A DNA stretch of 64,000 nucleotides from Elusimicrobium sp. (GCA_015062115.1 SUVG01000001.1:124001-188000), one strand, 5' to 3'. Shown: positions 44,410 to 54,255, counted from the first letter of the stretch. The notes: a model not told the origin generated them from the sequence alone. Numbers and translations are program-made.

Positions 44410-46044
44410 TTATTCCTGTATTTTTAATTCTACGGGGAGTTTGCCTTGCGGGGTGATATCTCCCAAAATGATTTTGGCCGCCGTTTGTAATACATAGCGG
44501 TTTAGTCCGTAAGTGGCCAAAACGGTTTTGGCTTCGGGATAGTTTACGATATCGTACGGACTCATCGTGGAAATAAACACCACATTTTTATTTTCTTTGA
44601 TTAGCCCGTTGATAGCATTTTTCTGATTGATATTGGTTTTATCTGCCCATTGTAAACTGGTTAAAATCAGCAAATCGGCCCCTTTGGCACACTCCGCCGC
44701 GCGGCGGCTGTCTTTTTTACGCGGGGTTAAAGCGGCATTATAACTGCGAATCGTCCACCCCTTTTCCAAAAACGGTTTAGAAAAACTCATCAATTGATCG
44801 GCAAAACGCGACGGGGCAAAAAATACCGCACAGACCGTCGGCTTTTTTCCCCCCGCCAACTGAGGAGCAAACGGAAGGAGATTTTGGCGATCCCGCACCA
44901 AAGTAACGGCACCGTCGCTTATTTTTTCCAATTCAGCCTGGTAGGCTTCCTGTATAGGGGAAGGGCGTTGAGTTTTACCATCTAAAAGCCCCATTTCTTT
45001 TTTGATTTCAAAAATTTTTCGGGCGGCATCTTCCATGCGGTTATTTAAGCCTTTGGTTTTGATTTCCTGCACCATTTGATTAAACACGCTAATCGGTTTT
45101 ACATAACGCCCTAATAAAATCATATCGGCTCCGCTTTCCAAAGCACGCACGCCGCACCCGGCGATCGTACAGAAAGTAGTGGCACTTTTCATATCCAAAC
45201 TGTCCGTTACAATAAGGCCCTTAAAACCCATTTTATTACGCAGAAGCCCCTGTAAAATAGGTTGCGAAAAAGTAGCGATATTTTTTTCGTCCAAGGCAGG
45301 ATACAGAACATGGCCCGTCATCACGCCGTCCACCCCATGTTTGGCGGCCGCCACAAACGGAGGAAGATGTATGCGCTGCATTTGGGAAAAATCAGCTTTC
45401 ACTACCGGCACTTCGTAGTGTGAATCTAAGGAGGTGTCGCCATGACCCGGAAAATGCTTAACGATGCTGAGGATTCCCGCGGCCTTAAACCCGTTGATAA
45501 GAGAAACCCCCATGCGCGTTACATTTTTAGGATCGGAACCAAAAGAACGCACCCCGATAATCGGGTTATGCGGATTGCTGTTTACATCCAACACCGGGGA
45601 GAAATTGATATGCACCCCGGCCCGGCGCAGTTCCAACCCCGCCAAATAGGCAATGGTAGCGGCGCCTTCCTCGTCCCCCGAAGCGGAAAGCATCATGTTT
45701 GTCGGCAAATAATCAAAACCCAAAGTAATGGGAGTGTAAACGGTTCCGCCTTCGTAGTCAATAGAAATCAAAAGCGGAATTTTGTGCGGGCTTTTTGCGG
45801 CCCAACTTTGCAGTTTGTCCACCAGGGCCTGTGTTTGTTTGAGAGAATAATTCCCCCATTGAATCAGCACCCCGCCGATTTTCCCCGCTTCAATGGCCGG
45901 GCGCACCAGTTCGGCACTGTCCACATCTACAAATACCACCAGCGTTTGTCCTAATTTTTCATCAAAAGAAAGGTCTTCAAACGCAGGTGCCGCCGCTAAG
46001 GGTAAACTTAATATCCATAAAAAAACAAAAATCAACTTGCGCAT
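44410..46044 (-). CDS. Secreted GH3 beta-N-acetylhexosaminidase (NagZ-like)
   Basis: 544 residues. Signal peptide 1-19, then a GH3 domain with the NagZ signature KHFPGHGDT (around residue 208) whose His acts as acid/base, and the nucleophile Asp in IVTDSLDM. A C-terminal Rossmann-like domain (about 380-535) follows, so it is of the longer two-domain NagZ type seen in Bacteroidota and Gram-positives. It removes terminal N-acetylglucosamine, probably from muropeptides or dietary glycans, in the periplasm. Overlaps the metallophosphoesterase stop (ATGA). Confidence 0.9.
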   Translation of the reverse strand: MRKLIFVFLWILSLPLAAAPAFEDLSFDEKLGQTLVVFVDVDSAELVRPAIEAGKIGGVLIQWGNYSLKQTQALVDKLQSWAAKSPHKIPLLISIDYEGGTVYTPITLGFDYLPTNMMLSASGDEEGAATIAYLAGLELRRAGVHINFSPVLDVNSNPHNPIIGVRSFGSDPKNVTRMGVSLINGFKAAGILSIVKHFPGHGDTSLDSHYEVPVVKADFSQMQRIHLPPFVAAAKHGVDGVMTGHVLYPALDEKNIATFSQPILQGLLRNKMGFKGLIVTDSLDMKSATTFCTIAGCGVRALESGADMILLGRYVKPISVFNQMVQEIKTKGLNNRMEDAARKIFEIKKEMGLLDGKTQRPSPIQEAYQAELEKISDGAVTLVRDRQNLLPFAPQLAGGKKPTVCAVFFAPSRFADQLMSFSKPFLEKGWTIRSYNAALTPRKKDSRRAAECAKGADLLILTSLQWADKTNINQKNAINGLIKENKNVVFISTMSPYDIVNYPEAKTVLATYGLNRYVLQTAAKIILGDITPQGKLPVELKIQE

Positions 46045-47120
46045 CAGTTAACCTCTATAACCGGAATCTCGGCAGGAGACAAAAAGCGAAACGGAATGCC
46101 CCAGTAAAACATTCCGGAAGTAATGTAAAATTTCATTTTTTCCACTTCATACAAACCATATACGCGCGGGAATTGCAACCGCACCAATGCATTAAACGGA
46201 AAAATTTGCCCGTTATGCGTGTGACCGCTAAACATCAAGTCCGCTCCGCCGGCGGAGGCCTCTTCGGCATACAAAGGTGTATGGCTCAGCCAAATAAGCG
46301 GCTTCGTCGGTTCAGTTTTGGCGAGGAGTTCTTGCAACTCTGTTTTGGTTACACGCGCGGTGCGGATATCTTTTACCCCCGCCACTTGTACGCCGTTCTC
46401 CAAAACCGCCGTTTCGTTTTGTAATAAAGAGATACCGGCATCTTTATAAAATTGCAACGAATTTTGATATCCGGTGTAATACTCGTGATTTCCAAACACG
46501 CCATACACCCCCAGCGGCGGGCGTACTTGGGCTAAACGGGCGGCATATTTTTCTTTGTCGGGCCCGTATTCAAATACATCTCCTAATACAAAAAGGACAT
46601 CGGGGTTTTCTTCTTCCAATTTTTTTAAGGCCGCATCAAACCGCTCCACCGAAACCCCCATGCCTAAATGCGAATCGGACAACAAGGCAATCTTCATTTT
46701 CGGGGCTCCCGGCACAGAAACGGATACGCGTTTAATTTTCGGCTCGGACAGGCCGCCCCACAAAGAAACGGCAAATACCCCCGCCATAACCAACACACTA
46801 AGCGGGCCCAACCAAGCCCGCATATTAAGATGAAAGAAAAACAATATCCACTGCACCAACGCAAATACCGCACAAATGCAAAAAGCCAAAAAGGCCAACC
46901 CAAACCAAGTGTAAGAGGCCAAATACAGGGCTTGTTCCCAAGAGCCGTAATGCGAGCGCGTATAACTGATACCGAATAAAGTAAAGGCTGTCATCACGGC
47001 GGGCAATACACCCACCGGCACTTTCCACCCCAATACAGGGAAGGCAAAATACAGCCAAAGGCCTACCGCCGCCTGCATGCCCCAAAGCACCAAAATGACT
47101 GTCATTAAAAATCCGCTCAC
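46044..47120 (-). CDS. Membrane-anchored metallophosphoesterase (YkuE/YaeI-like)
   Basis: 358 residues from GTG 47120, chosen because AGGAG lies 8 nt upstream; an ATG at 47105 is possible. Four N-terminal hydrophobic helices (about 5-125) precede a calcineurin-type phosphoesterase domain with DSHLG, GDVFEYG, GNHEYY, SHTP and SGHTHNGQ in order. YaeI-type enzymes remove phosphate from lipid intermediates; the true substrate is unknown. Pairs with the downstream hexosaminidase, suggesting envelope turnover. Confidence 0.9.
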   Translation of the reverse strand: MSGFLMTVILVLWGMQAAVGLWLYFAFPVLGWKVPVGVLPAVMTAFTLFGISYTRSHYGSWEQALYLASYTWFGLAFLAFCICAVFALVQWILFFFHLNMRAWLGPLSVLVMAGVFAVSLWGGLSEPKIKRVSVSVPGAPKMKIALLSDSHLGMGVSVERFDAALKKLEEENPDVLFVLGDVFEYGPDKEKYAARLAQVRPPLGVYGVFGNHEYYTGYQNSLQFYKDAGISLLQNETAVLENGVQVAGVKDIRTARVTKTELQELLAKTEPTKPLIWLSHTPLYAEEASAGGADLMFSGHTHNGQIFPFNALVRLQFPRVYGLYEVEKMKFYITSGMFYWGIPFRFLSPAEIPVIEVN

Positions 47121-47223
47121 AAAAAATACTCCTAAAAAACAGACCTATCTATTATATTTTACACCATAAAGAGGTATAATATATCTATATATAAATACCA
47201 ATCAAAGAGGATAATACATCACT

Positions 47224-48687
47224 ATGACCGTAAGAGTTAGATTTGCCCCTTCACCGACAGGATTTTTACATATCGGCGGGGTTCGCACGGCGCTTTTCAA
47301 TTACCTTTTCGCTAAAAAAAATAAAGGCACTTTCTTGCTTCGCATCGAAGACACCGACGAAGAACGCTCCACCCAAGCCTCTACCGATGCCATTTTCGAA
47401 GGTATGCAATGGATGAATTTAACCTGGGACGAAGGCCCCATGCCCGACGGTACCGATAAAGGGCCGGATTTCCCTTATTACCAAGCCCTCCGTGCCGATC
47501 AAGGCCTTTACAAAAAATACATTGACCAACTTCTCGCCGAAGGCAAAGCCTACAAATGCTACTGCACGGCCGAAGAATTGGAAGCAAACCGTCAAAAATG
47601 CATCGAAGAACACCGTCCGCCGAAATACGACGGCAAATGCAGTCGCTTGACGGAAGAACAACAAAAGGAATTGGAAGCCCAAGGGCGCAAATATGTAATC
47701 CGCTTTCGCATGCCTCAGGAAGGTGATGTGGAATGGGACGACATGATTCGCGGTCATGTAAAATTTGCCAGCAAAGATTTGTACGATTTGGTTATCCAAA
47801 AAACAAGCGGGTATCCCACCTACAACTTTGCCGTAGTGGTAGATGACCATTTAATGCGCATGACGCACATTATCCGCGGGGACGACCACATTTCCAACAC
47901 GCCGGCTCAAATTCAAATTTATCGTGCCCTCGGTTGGAAGGAACCGATTTTTGCCCACTTATCCATGATTCACGGGCCGGACGGCAAAAAACTTTCCAAA
48001 CGCCACGGCGCCACCAATGTGGTGGAATTTAGAAACATGGGTTACCTGCCCGAAGCCTTGAAAAACTACTTGGCTCTCTTGGGTTGGGCTACCTCGGATT
48101 CGCAACAAATTTTCGCCCCCGGCGAACTGGAAGAAAAATTTGATATTGCCGGTTGCCAACCCAGCCCGGCCGTAATGGATCCCGAAAAATTAAACTGGAT
48201 GAACGGGGAATATATCCGCGCAACTTCTTTAAGCCGCTTGACCGACTTGGCCTTGCCGTTTATCGAAAAAGCCGGCATCAACATTTCCTCCGTCAGCCGC
48301 GAACGCTTGGAAGGCATTATCGGTTTGGAACATGAAAAATACAAATTGTTAACCGAAATCCCGGATTTAATCCGCTTCTTCTTTGAAGAACCTGTTTTTG
48401 AACAGGAAGCCATCGAAAAAGTTTTCGGTAAACCCGAAGCCAAACAAGTACTTGAACTGATGATTAACGCTTACGGCAAATTGGAAGATTTTACGGAAGC
48501 CAATTTGGAAGCCACTGCCCGTGCCACCGCCAAGGAAAACGGTTTGAAAGCAGGCCAAATCTTCCACCCGATTCGCGTTTCCGTATCGGGCCGCACCCAT
48601 GGGCCGACCTTATTCAAAATGTTGGAATACATGGGCAAGGAAACCGTACTTGCACGCTTGAATAACGCCCTTCAATACTGCAAATAA
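47224..48687 (+). CDS. gltX: Glutamyl-tRNA synthetase
   Basis: 487 residues. FAPSPTGFLHIGGVRTALFN holds the HIGH-type motif and KLSKRHGATNV the KMSKS loop; CYCTAEELE is the zinc-binding SWIM-like region and LRIEDTDEERS is diagnostic for GluRS. It charges tRNA-Glu, one of whose genes is at 7.4 kb. AGAGG precedes the ATG. No GatCAB genes are in the window, so it cannot be told whether it also charges tRNA-Gln. Confidence 0.95.
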   Translation: MTVRVRFAPSPTGFLHIGGVRTALFNYLFAKKNKGTFLLRIEDTDEERSTQASTDAIFEGMQWMNLTWDEGPMPDGTDKGPDFPYYQALRADQGLYKKYIDQLLAEGKAYKCYCTAEELEANRQKCIEEHRPPKYDGKCSRLTEEQQKELEAQGRKYVIRFRMPQEGDVEWDDMIRGHVKFASKDLYDLVIQKTSGYPTYNFAVVVDDHLMRMTHIIRGDDHISNTPAQIQIYRALGWKEPIFAHLSMIHGPDGKKLSKRHGATNVVEFRNMGYLPEALKNYLALLGWATSDSQQIFAPGELEEKFDIAGCQPSPAVMDPEKLNWMNGEYIRATSLSRLTDLALPFIEKAGINISSVSRERLEGIIGLEHEKYKLLTEIPDLIRFFFEEPVFEQEAIEKVFGKPEAKQVLELMINAYGKLEDFTEANLEATARATAKENGLKAGQIFHPIRVSVSGRTHGPTLFKMLEYMGKETVLARLNNALQYCK

Positions 48688-48712
48688 TTTTGCGCCGGGC
48701 AGATAAGAACTT

Positions 48713-50506
48713 ATGAAATACTGGATTTTTGACGGAAGCGATGTCGTCGGCCCTTTTACGCCGCAGGAACTTGCGGCGCGCCCCGGCTTTGCCTCTACCA
48801 GCCTTATCTGCCCGGAAAATTTCAGCGACGATGAAGACAGCTGGAAGCCTGCCTCCAAGTTCCCGGAATTTCAGTTTGATGCACTAGACGGCTCTGCTGA
48901 AGTTTTGTTCCAAGAAACAGAAGACGAGAACTTCGAAAAAGAAATGGATACTCTTTTACAAGAGCAAAATCCGCTGGACGGCCCGGACTCTTCCGCCTTG
49001 GAAGGCCCCTCGCTTGAAATTCCTAAAAAACCTTCCAAACCCGGCCCGATAGAAGAATACTTCAACACCATTAACGGCGAAGATTTAGGGGATATTTTGG
49101 GAATTCCCGACCCCAATGAATCTTCGGATATGAATTTAGCCCGCGCGTTGGAAAGCCAATTCGGCAAAACAAACCCTCCTACCGATAAAGAAATTACACC
49201 GATAGAGGACGACCCTTTTGACGAGTTCTCCCAAGAGGAAGAAAAAACCAAAACGCTTCCGCCCGCACAAGAATCTTCCGCCCAAGCGGATCCTTCTGCC
49301 GCAAAAGATGAGGCAGAACCCGAACCGGTAACCGACAAAAAAACAGAACCCGAGGCGGACGAAACGGAACCGGCGGTGCTTACGCAAACCACCCGCCAGG
49401 AAACAGGGCCGCTTTCCGTGCCGATTTCAAAGGCGGATGAAAGTGAAGAATTTTTATCTTTAGGGACGCCTTCTTCCCAAGAGCAAGAAAAGCAGGAAAC
49501 GAAAGAACCGGAAGAAGAAAAACCTTCTGTTCCCGTGTATGAACCGACGGAAGAGGCTGAGCCCGTGCAACCGTGCGAACTGCCCACCTTGGTAGAACAG
49601 GAAAATCCGCTTTTGCAAAATAAAACACAGGAAGAGCCCCCGCAAGCAGAAGAACCCATTACCCAACCTTCTTGCGATGAAGAAGAAAAGCCTTCTGCCG
49701 ACGAAAAATCTGTCCCTGAAAAAAAAGAAAACCTGCCCGACCAAACAGCCTGGTTTCCGTTCCCCACGAACGAAGAAGAGGAAGAAGAAACCGAGGAAAT
49801 AGCGGCAGAAAATCAACCGGAAGAACAAACCCCTGTTGCCCACGAAAGCGAGCCGATCCTTGCTACAGAAAAAGAAACACCAGAAAAACAAAATGCGGAC
49901 GAAACAGCAGAAGAACCGGCCGAAGAAAAAAAATTATATCCGGAAATAAACAAAATACGCTCGCAATTAAAAAACACGCCGGAAATTGAAAATTTCTTAA
50001 ATACCCAACGCATCAAAATAAAACCGTCCAATAAAAAAATGAAAACGGTTTTTATGCTGCTGCTTGCCTTGTTGGCTGTAGGGGTAGCCCTTTATATCAA
50101 CACCCTTTTCCCGGGAACGGCTAGTTCTGCAAAAAACGAAAAAACAATCCAGGCAGAAACTGTTTCCCCGGTGCCTGCCGTGCAACAACCCGTTCGTCCC
50201 GTTCCGCCGCCGGCCCCGCTCTCCGCGGAAGACAAAGTGCTGGCCGCCGTACAAAATTATCAACTTCCCGGCGGGAAAGGAACGATTGCCTCTTACTTTG
50301 ACCGCATTTATAAAGACAAGTTGGACAAAGGCTACACGGCCTCTTGGTCTGCCGAGCCTTTGCATAGAAGCACATATATTGTAAAATACAGACTAACGAA
50401 GACCCGCATGGAACCCATTGTGTATGTGTTCCAAGCGGATGCGACCCGCGGACGTTTAACCGGGGCGCTTAACAACATCGCACTCGATTTAGTGGGAAAA
50501 ATTTAG
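48713..50506 (+). CDS. GYF-like domain protein with an acidic linker and one membrane helix
   Basis: 597 residues. Residues 3-50 fit a bacterial GYF_2-type domain (YWIFDGSDVVGPFTPQEL). A 390-residue low-complexity region of Glu, Pro, Thr and Ser follows. One transmembrane helix spans about 445-465 (FMLLLALLAVGVALYI), and a 130-residue domain ends the protein, probably in the periplasm (TASWSAEPLHRSTYIVKYRL). This puts the GYF domain in the cytoplasm. GYF domains bind proline-rich peptides. It lies directly before pilT and may belong to the pilus machine, which is an inference. The linker explains the long spurious antisense frames. Confidence 0.7.
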   Translation: MKYWIFDGSDVVGPFTPQELAARPGFASTSLICPENFSDDEDSWKPASKFPEFQFDALDGSAEVLFQETEDENFEKEMDTLLQEQNPLDGPDSSALEGPSLEIPKKPSKPGPIEEYFNTINGEDLGDILGIPDPNESSDMNLARALESQFGKTNPPTDKEITPIEDDPFDEFSQEEEKTKTLPPAQESSAQADPSAAKDEAEPEPVTDKKTEPEADETEPAVLTQTTRQETGPLSVPISKADESEEFLSLGTPSSQEQEKQETKEPEEEKPSVPVYEPTEEAEPVQPCELPTLVEQENPLLQNKTQEEPPQAEEPITQPSCDEEEKPSADEKSVPEKKENLPDQTAWFPFPTNEEEEEETEEIAAENQPEEQTPVAHESEPILATEKETPEKQNADETAEEPAEEKKLYPEINKIRSQLKNTPEIENFLNTQRIKIKPSNKKMKTVFMLLLALLAVGVALYINTLFPGTASSAKNEKTIQAETVSPVPAVQQPVRPVPPPAPLSAEDKVLAAVQNYQLPGGKGTIASYFDRIYKDKLDKGYTASWSAEPLHRSTYIVKYRLTKTRMEPIVYVFQADATRGRLTGALNNIALDLVGKI

Positions 50507-50554
50507 CCAACCTGGCACACGCTATTTTGGCAAACTTATAAGAGAGGGTTTATT

Positions 50555-51658
50555 ATGGCAGAACAACAACCGATGGCAAAAGCAAACATGGACGATTTGT
50601 TCAAACTGATGAAGGCGAAAAATGCGTCCGATATTCACTTAACCGTAGGCGTTCCTCCGGTACTTCGTATTCAAGGGCGTTTGTATCAAACCCCGTTTGA
50701 ACCCTTAACCAAAGAAAGCGCACAAACGCTTATTTACTCTATCATGAACGACGAACAACGCCAACGCTTCGAAGACGAATTGGAGTTGGACTTCTCCTTC
50801 GGTTTGAAAGCCTTGGGCCGTCTTCGTGTAAACATTTACAAACAAAAAGGTTGTGTGGCTGCCGCACTCCGTTCTATTCCTAACGACTTTAAGACCTTTG
50901 AACAATTAAACCTTCCGCCTGTGGTGTACAACATCATGAAATTAAACAAAGGGCTCGTACTCGTAACCGGTTGTACCGGTTCCGGTAAATCTACCTCTTT
51001 GGCCAGCATGATTAACTACCTGAACATGAACGAAAGTAACCACATCATGACAGTAGAAGACCCTATCGAATTCGTACACCCGCACAAACGCAGTATCGTA
51101 AACCAACGCGAAGTAGGTGCCGACACTCACACCTTCGCCGCCGCCCTTAAACACTTCCTCCGCCAAGACCCGGATATTATTCTGGTAGGGGAATTGCGCG
51201 ACATCGAAACTATGGAAGCCTGCTTAACCTTAGCCGAAACGGGGCACTTAGTGTTTGCCACCTTGCACACCAACGACGCGGTGCAATCTATCAACCGTAT
51301 CATTGACGTATTCCCGCCGAACCAACAACCGCAAATCCGCACGCAGTTGTCCTTCGTGTTGGAAGCCATCATGTCCCAACAGTTAATTCCTACCTTGGAC
51401 GGCAAACGCGCCATGGCGTGCGAAGTAATGCTTGCTAACTCCGCCGTGCGCAGTTTAATTCGCGACGGGAAACCGGAACAAATCCTTTCCACCATGCAAA
51501 CCAACGTGGGTATGGGTATGATTACCATGAACCAAGCCTTGGGCGATTTGTATATCCAAAAGAAAATCAGCTACCAAGAAGCCTTGGGTCACTCGGGCGA
51601 TCCGTCCGGGCTCAAAACCTACTTACAACAAAAATTGGGAACCGCCAATTTCAAATAA
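50555..51658 (+). CDS. pilT: Type IV pilus retraction ATPase PilT
   Basis: 367 residues, PilT length. Walker A is GCTGSGKSTSLASM, the Asp box VEDPIEFVH, Walker B ILVGELRDIETM (GELRD), and the C-terminal AIRNLIRE equivalent reads RSLIRDGKPEQI. N-terminal KAKNASDIHLTVG is the PilT start. The hexamer depolymerises the pilus for twitching and DNA uptake. Its presence makes a retractable pilus, and not only a type II secretion pseudopilus, likely. AGAGAGG precedes the ATG. Confidence 0.95.
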   Translation: MAEQQPMAKANMDDLFKLMKAKNASDIHLTVGVPPVLRIQGRLYQTPFEPLTKESAQTLIYSIMNDEQRQRFEDELELDFSFGLKALGRLRVNIYKQKGCVAAALRSIPNDFKTFEQLNLPPVVYNIMKLNKGLVLVTGCTGSGKSTSLASMINYLNMNESNHIMTVEDPIEFVHPHKRSIVNQREVGADTHTFAAALKHFLRQDPDIILVGELRDIETMEACLTLAETGHLVFATLHTNDAVQSINRIIDVFPPNQQPQIRTQLSFVLEAIMSQQLIPTLDGKRAMACEVMLANSAVRSLIRDGKPEQILSTMQTNVGMGMITMNQALGDLYIQKKISYQEALGHSGDPSGLKTYLQQKLGTANFK

Positions 51659-51672
51659 GCTTAGTTGGATAC

Positions 51673-51704
51673 AAAAAACCCGCTCACTTACGAGCGGGTT
51701 TTTT
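51673..51704. terminator. Bidirectional terminator between pilT and a pilin gene
   Basis: CCCGCTC (51679-51685), loop ACTTAC, GAGCGGG (51692-51698), T-run to 51704. Confidence 0.9.
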
Positions 51705-51732
51705 GTTTTATTTCAAATTGTATTTCCGTTTT

Positions 51733-52272
51733 TCAGCAAGGAGCAGCCAAACTGGGATTTATAGTTTTATACCACTCGCACACCGCTTTTTTTTCTGCTT
51801 GCCCCAAACTGGAAACTCCAGCAGTCTGAAGGACTTTAATACCGGGGTTCCAAGTAATAGAGCCGTCTACTCCGTCCAAAATAAACGCCACGGACCAACC
51901 GTCGCTACTACCGCCACAACCACTACCATTTTTTTTATGCCTGGAACCGATTTGCATGGTGCACTTAGTACCGCTACAGGTAGACCACCAACCTATTTTA
52001 TCATTGCAAGAAACATTGGAGGAGTTTGCACTTCCAACGACCTCTACATCTAAGAAACCTTCTCCTGATGTCCCCGTAATAGCCGCCGGAACGCTACCAT
52101 TAGCTAACACATAGGAGGATAGCCCCTTGCTATAAGTATTAGCAATGGTGGTAGCCTCCGTCAAGCGAGCTTTCATAACCGCTTTTCCATATTGAGGAAG
52201 AGCCACCGCAGATAAGATACCAATGATTAACACTACAACTAAAAGTTCTATCAAAGTAAAACCCTTTTTCAT
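51733..52272 (-). CDS. Type IV pilin-like protein
   Basis: Start at ATG 52272 (GAGG upstream); the frame extends to 52404 but the pilin leader MKKGFTLIE fixes the true N-terminus. 179 residues: [20 protein letters not shown], the cleavage Gly, Phe+1 and Glu+5 all correct. The body has six cysteines ([23 protein letters not shown] and the last residue), so up to three disulfides. Convergent with pilT and likely part of its pilus. Confidence 0.92.
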   Translation of the reverse strand: MKKGFTLIELLVVVLIIGILSAVALPQYGKAVMKARLTEATTIANTYSKGLSSYVLANGSVPAAITGTSGEGFLDVEVVGSANSSNVSCNDKIGWWSTCSGTKCTMQIGSRHKKNGSGCGGSSDGWSVAFILDGVDGSITWNPGIKVLQTAGVSSLGQAEKKAVCEWYKTINPSLAAPC

Positions 52273-52344
52273 ATAAAACCTCTTATAAATAAGTTTTCGG
52301 CAAGTAAAAAACACTACAATTCTTCCTGCCTGCCGATTAGGTAC

Positions 52345-52374
52345 ATTGTAAGAAAAAAAGAAAAACTGGGTCAA
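52345..52374 (-). promoter_or_regulatory. Promoter of the 52272 pilin
   Basis: On the minus strand TTGACC (52374-52369), 18-nt spacer, TACAAT (52350-52345). The leader of about 65 nt begins with an imperfect CGGCA/TGCCG hairpin. Confidence 0.65.
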
Positions 52375-52467
52375 TCCCTCGTCCAGTAACTCCTTCCTTC
52401 CCACACCTCGAAAAATCCCCCCTTCGGAGCGGCTAGTCCAAGGAAATACTTAATAAAAATGATTGGC

Positions 52468-53835
52468 TTATTGGCGGCCGGCCGGGTCTTTTCCGTCCAA
52501 AAGTCCTTCCTGTTTTTGATGACCGCAGAAAGTGGCTTTGTCGCGCAGTTTTCGGTGATAGGTTACAGCGAAACGGTGAACCTCGTCGCGGATTTCCATT
52601 AGTAAGTTAAGTGCCGGGTCGCCCAGCGGCAGTTTAATGCTTTCTTCGCTTCCGGGCAGATAAATTCCCTCGTGGGTTTCGGCCAAAGAAATAAACGGAA
52701 CAAAAAGTTTGGCACGCTCAAAGGCATTTAGCGCGGCAGAAATTTGGCTTTTCCCGCCGTCCAACAAAAAGAGGTCGGGCATTTGGGACGGGTCGCGCTT
52801 GAGTTGCCTAAGACGCCGATAGACACTTTCTTCCATCATGGCAAAATCACTTCCGCCGCGGGTGGGCAGTTTGGAACGAATCTTAAAACGGCGGTAGTGC
52901 TCATGATGCTTTTCTCCGTTGATAAAACAGACCATACACCCCACCGCCTCCCGGCCGAACAAGTGGGAATTATCAAAGGCTTCTATATGCGCAGGTAATT
53001 TTTTGAAACCGATTACTTCCGCCAGGCGTTTTAATTTATCGGTATTCTGCATAGAAGTAGTAATTTTTTCATCATTAAAGCGCCCGACCAGTACCCGTTC
53101 CTTCATGTGTGAAAGAGCCTGTAAAAAATTGCGGAAAACAGCCGCCTGTTCGTATTCCATATGAGCGGAGTGGGTCTTCATCAAAGCGGTAATTTTTTCG
53201 GTAATACTGCCAAAATTCCCGTCTAAAAATTCTGCCAACCTCTCGGCAAGTGCCCGGTAATCTTCGTACGATATCTTCCCCGCACACGGCGCAGGACATT
53301 GCCCCGTATGGTAGTAAATACAAGTGTTTATTTTTCGATCGTCCAGTTCTTTTTCTCGCGAAAAATTCCACTTACACGGGCGCAAGGGAGCGTACTTACT
53401 TTTCCATAAAAAGCGCATTAAACTTTTGATAATGCTAGATTTTGGATAAGGGCCGAAGTACAAATCTTTTCCGCGCACCACCCGGCGGGTAAGAACCAGG
53501 CGGGGGTAGTCTTCGCTCATGGTAATTTTTAGATAAGGGTAACTTTTGCCGTCCTTGCCCAAGGAGTTGAAAAACGGTTGATATTGCTTAATCAGTTTTT
53601 CCTCTAGTACCAAAGCATCACGCTCGCTGGCACAGGTAACATAGTCAATCTTGGCAATAAGCGGGAGCAGACTGGGCAACTTCCACCCGCGCGAATAGAG
53701 GTTGGACTCTTGAAAGTATTGTTTCACCCGGTCGGCCAGATTTTTGGCTTTCCCCACATACAAAATCGTGCCCTCTTTCGAGCGCATGATGTAAACCCCG
53801 GGTTTATTTGGTAAAATATTAAGGCGCGGATCCAT
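52468..53835 (-). CDS. uvrC: UvrC excinuclease subunit lacking the helix-hairpin-helix end
   Basis: 455 residues against about 600 for UvrC. The GIY-YIG domain (PGVYIMRSKEGTILYVGKAK, with its Tyr, Arg and Glu) and the RNase H-like nuclease (D in EAFDNSHLFG, D in FLLDGGKSQ, H in DEVHRFAVTYHR) are complete. After that last His there are only about 25 residues instead of a double helix-hairpin-helix DNA-binding domain, and none is found in other frames downstream. The UVR motif region is around residue 200-230. Predicted leaderless, with its -10 box 6 nt before the ATG. Confidence 0.9.
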   Translation of the reverse strand: MDPRLNILPNKPGVYIMRSKEGTILYVGKAKNLADRVKQYFQESNLYSRGWKLPSLLPLIAKIDYVTCASERDALVLEEKLIKQYQPFFNSLGKDGKSYPYLKITMSEDYPRLVLTRRVVRGKDLYFGPYPKSSIIKSLMRFLWKSKYAPLRPCKWNFSREKELDDRKINTCIYYHTGQCPAPCAGKISYEDYRALAERLAEFLDGNFGSITEKITALMKTHSAHMEYEQAAVFRNFLQALSHMKERVLVGRFNDEKITTSMQNTDKLKRLAEVIGFKKLPAHIEAFDNSHLFGREAVGCMVCFINGEKHHEHYRRFKIRSKLPTRGGSDFAMMEESVYRRLRQLKRDPSQMPDLFLLDGGKSQISAALNAFERAKLFVPFISLAETHEGIYLPGSEESIKLPLGDPALNLLMEIRDEVHRFAVTYHRKLRDKATFCGHQKQEGLLDGKDPAGRQ

Positions 53836-53841
53836 GGATAT

Positions 53842-53850
53842 ATTCTAACA
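53842..53850 (-). promoter_or_regulatory. Extended -10 box directly before uvrC
   Basis: TGT-TAGAAT on the minus strand, 6 nt (ATATCC) before the ATG at 53835; no ribosome site. Confidence 0.6.
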
Positions 53851-53889
53851 TTTCCCGCAGCCGGCCGAACGGGGAGCCTTAAAAACGGG

Positions 53890-53918
53890 TTGACCCGGGG
53901 CTAATAATTGGCTAAAAT
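53890..53918 (+). promoter_or_regulatory. Promoter of rpsT
   Basis: TTGACC (53890-53895), 17-nt spacer, TAAAAT (53913-53918). Confidence 0.75.
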
Positions 53919-53956
53919 ATTAATAATCCGATTTTTCTATATAGAGGAAATATTAA

Positions 53957-54238
53957 ATGGCAAAATTAAAAACTGGTAGACACACTAGCGCCATCAAAGC
54001 GCAACGCCAAGCTGAAAAAAGAACTTCTGAAAACAAAGGTTTAATCAAAAAAGTTCGCTTGGCCACCAAAGCCGTGAAAGCCTCCGCCAAAACGCAGGCC
54101 GCCACGCTGAAGGAAGACTTAAACAAAGCTGCTTCTTGCATTGACAAAGCCGCCAAAAAGAAAGTAATTCACTGGAAAACGGCTGCCCGCAAGAAATCTC
54201 GCTTGGCCAAAGAAGCCAACAAAGCGACTGCCAAATAA
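53957..54238 (+). CDS. rpsT: Ribosomal protein bS20
   Basis: 93 residues, very rich in Lys and Ala, starting MAKLKTGRHTSAIKAQRQAE and containing the helical bS20 pattern (KKVRLATKAVKAS, CIDKAAKKKVIH, KKSRLAKEANK). It binds 16S rRNA early in 30S assembly. AGAGG lies before the ATG. Single gene with strong promoter and terminator, the usual arrangement for rpsT. Confidence 0.95.
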   Translation: MAKLKTGRHTSAIKAQRQAEKRTSENKGLIKKVRLATKAVKASAKTQAATLKEDLNKAASCIDKAAKKKVIHWKTAARKKSRLAKEANKATAK

Positions 54239-54255
54239 GGTTTTCGTTCACTAAA

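Noticed and set aside
48871-49767. 298-residue minus-strand frame rich in Ser and Gly
   Set aside because: Shadow of the Glu/Pro-rich linker in the GYF protein; the mirror of GAA/CCG codons gives long open frames.
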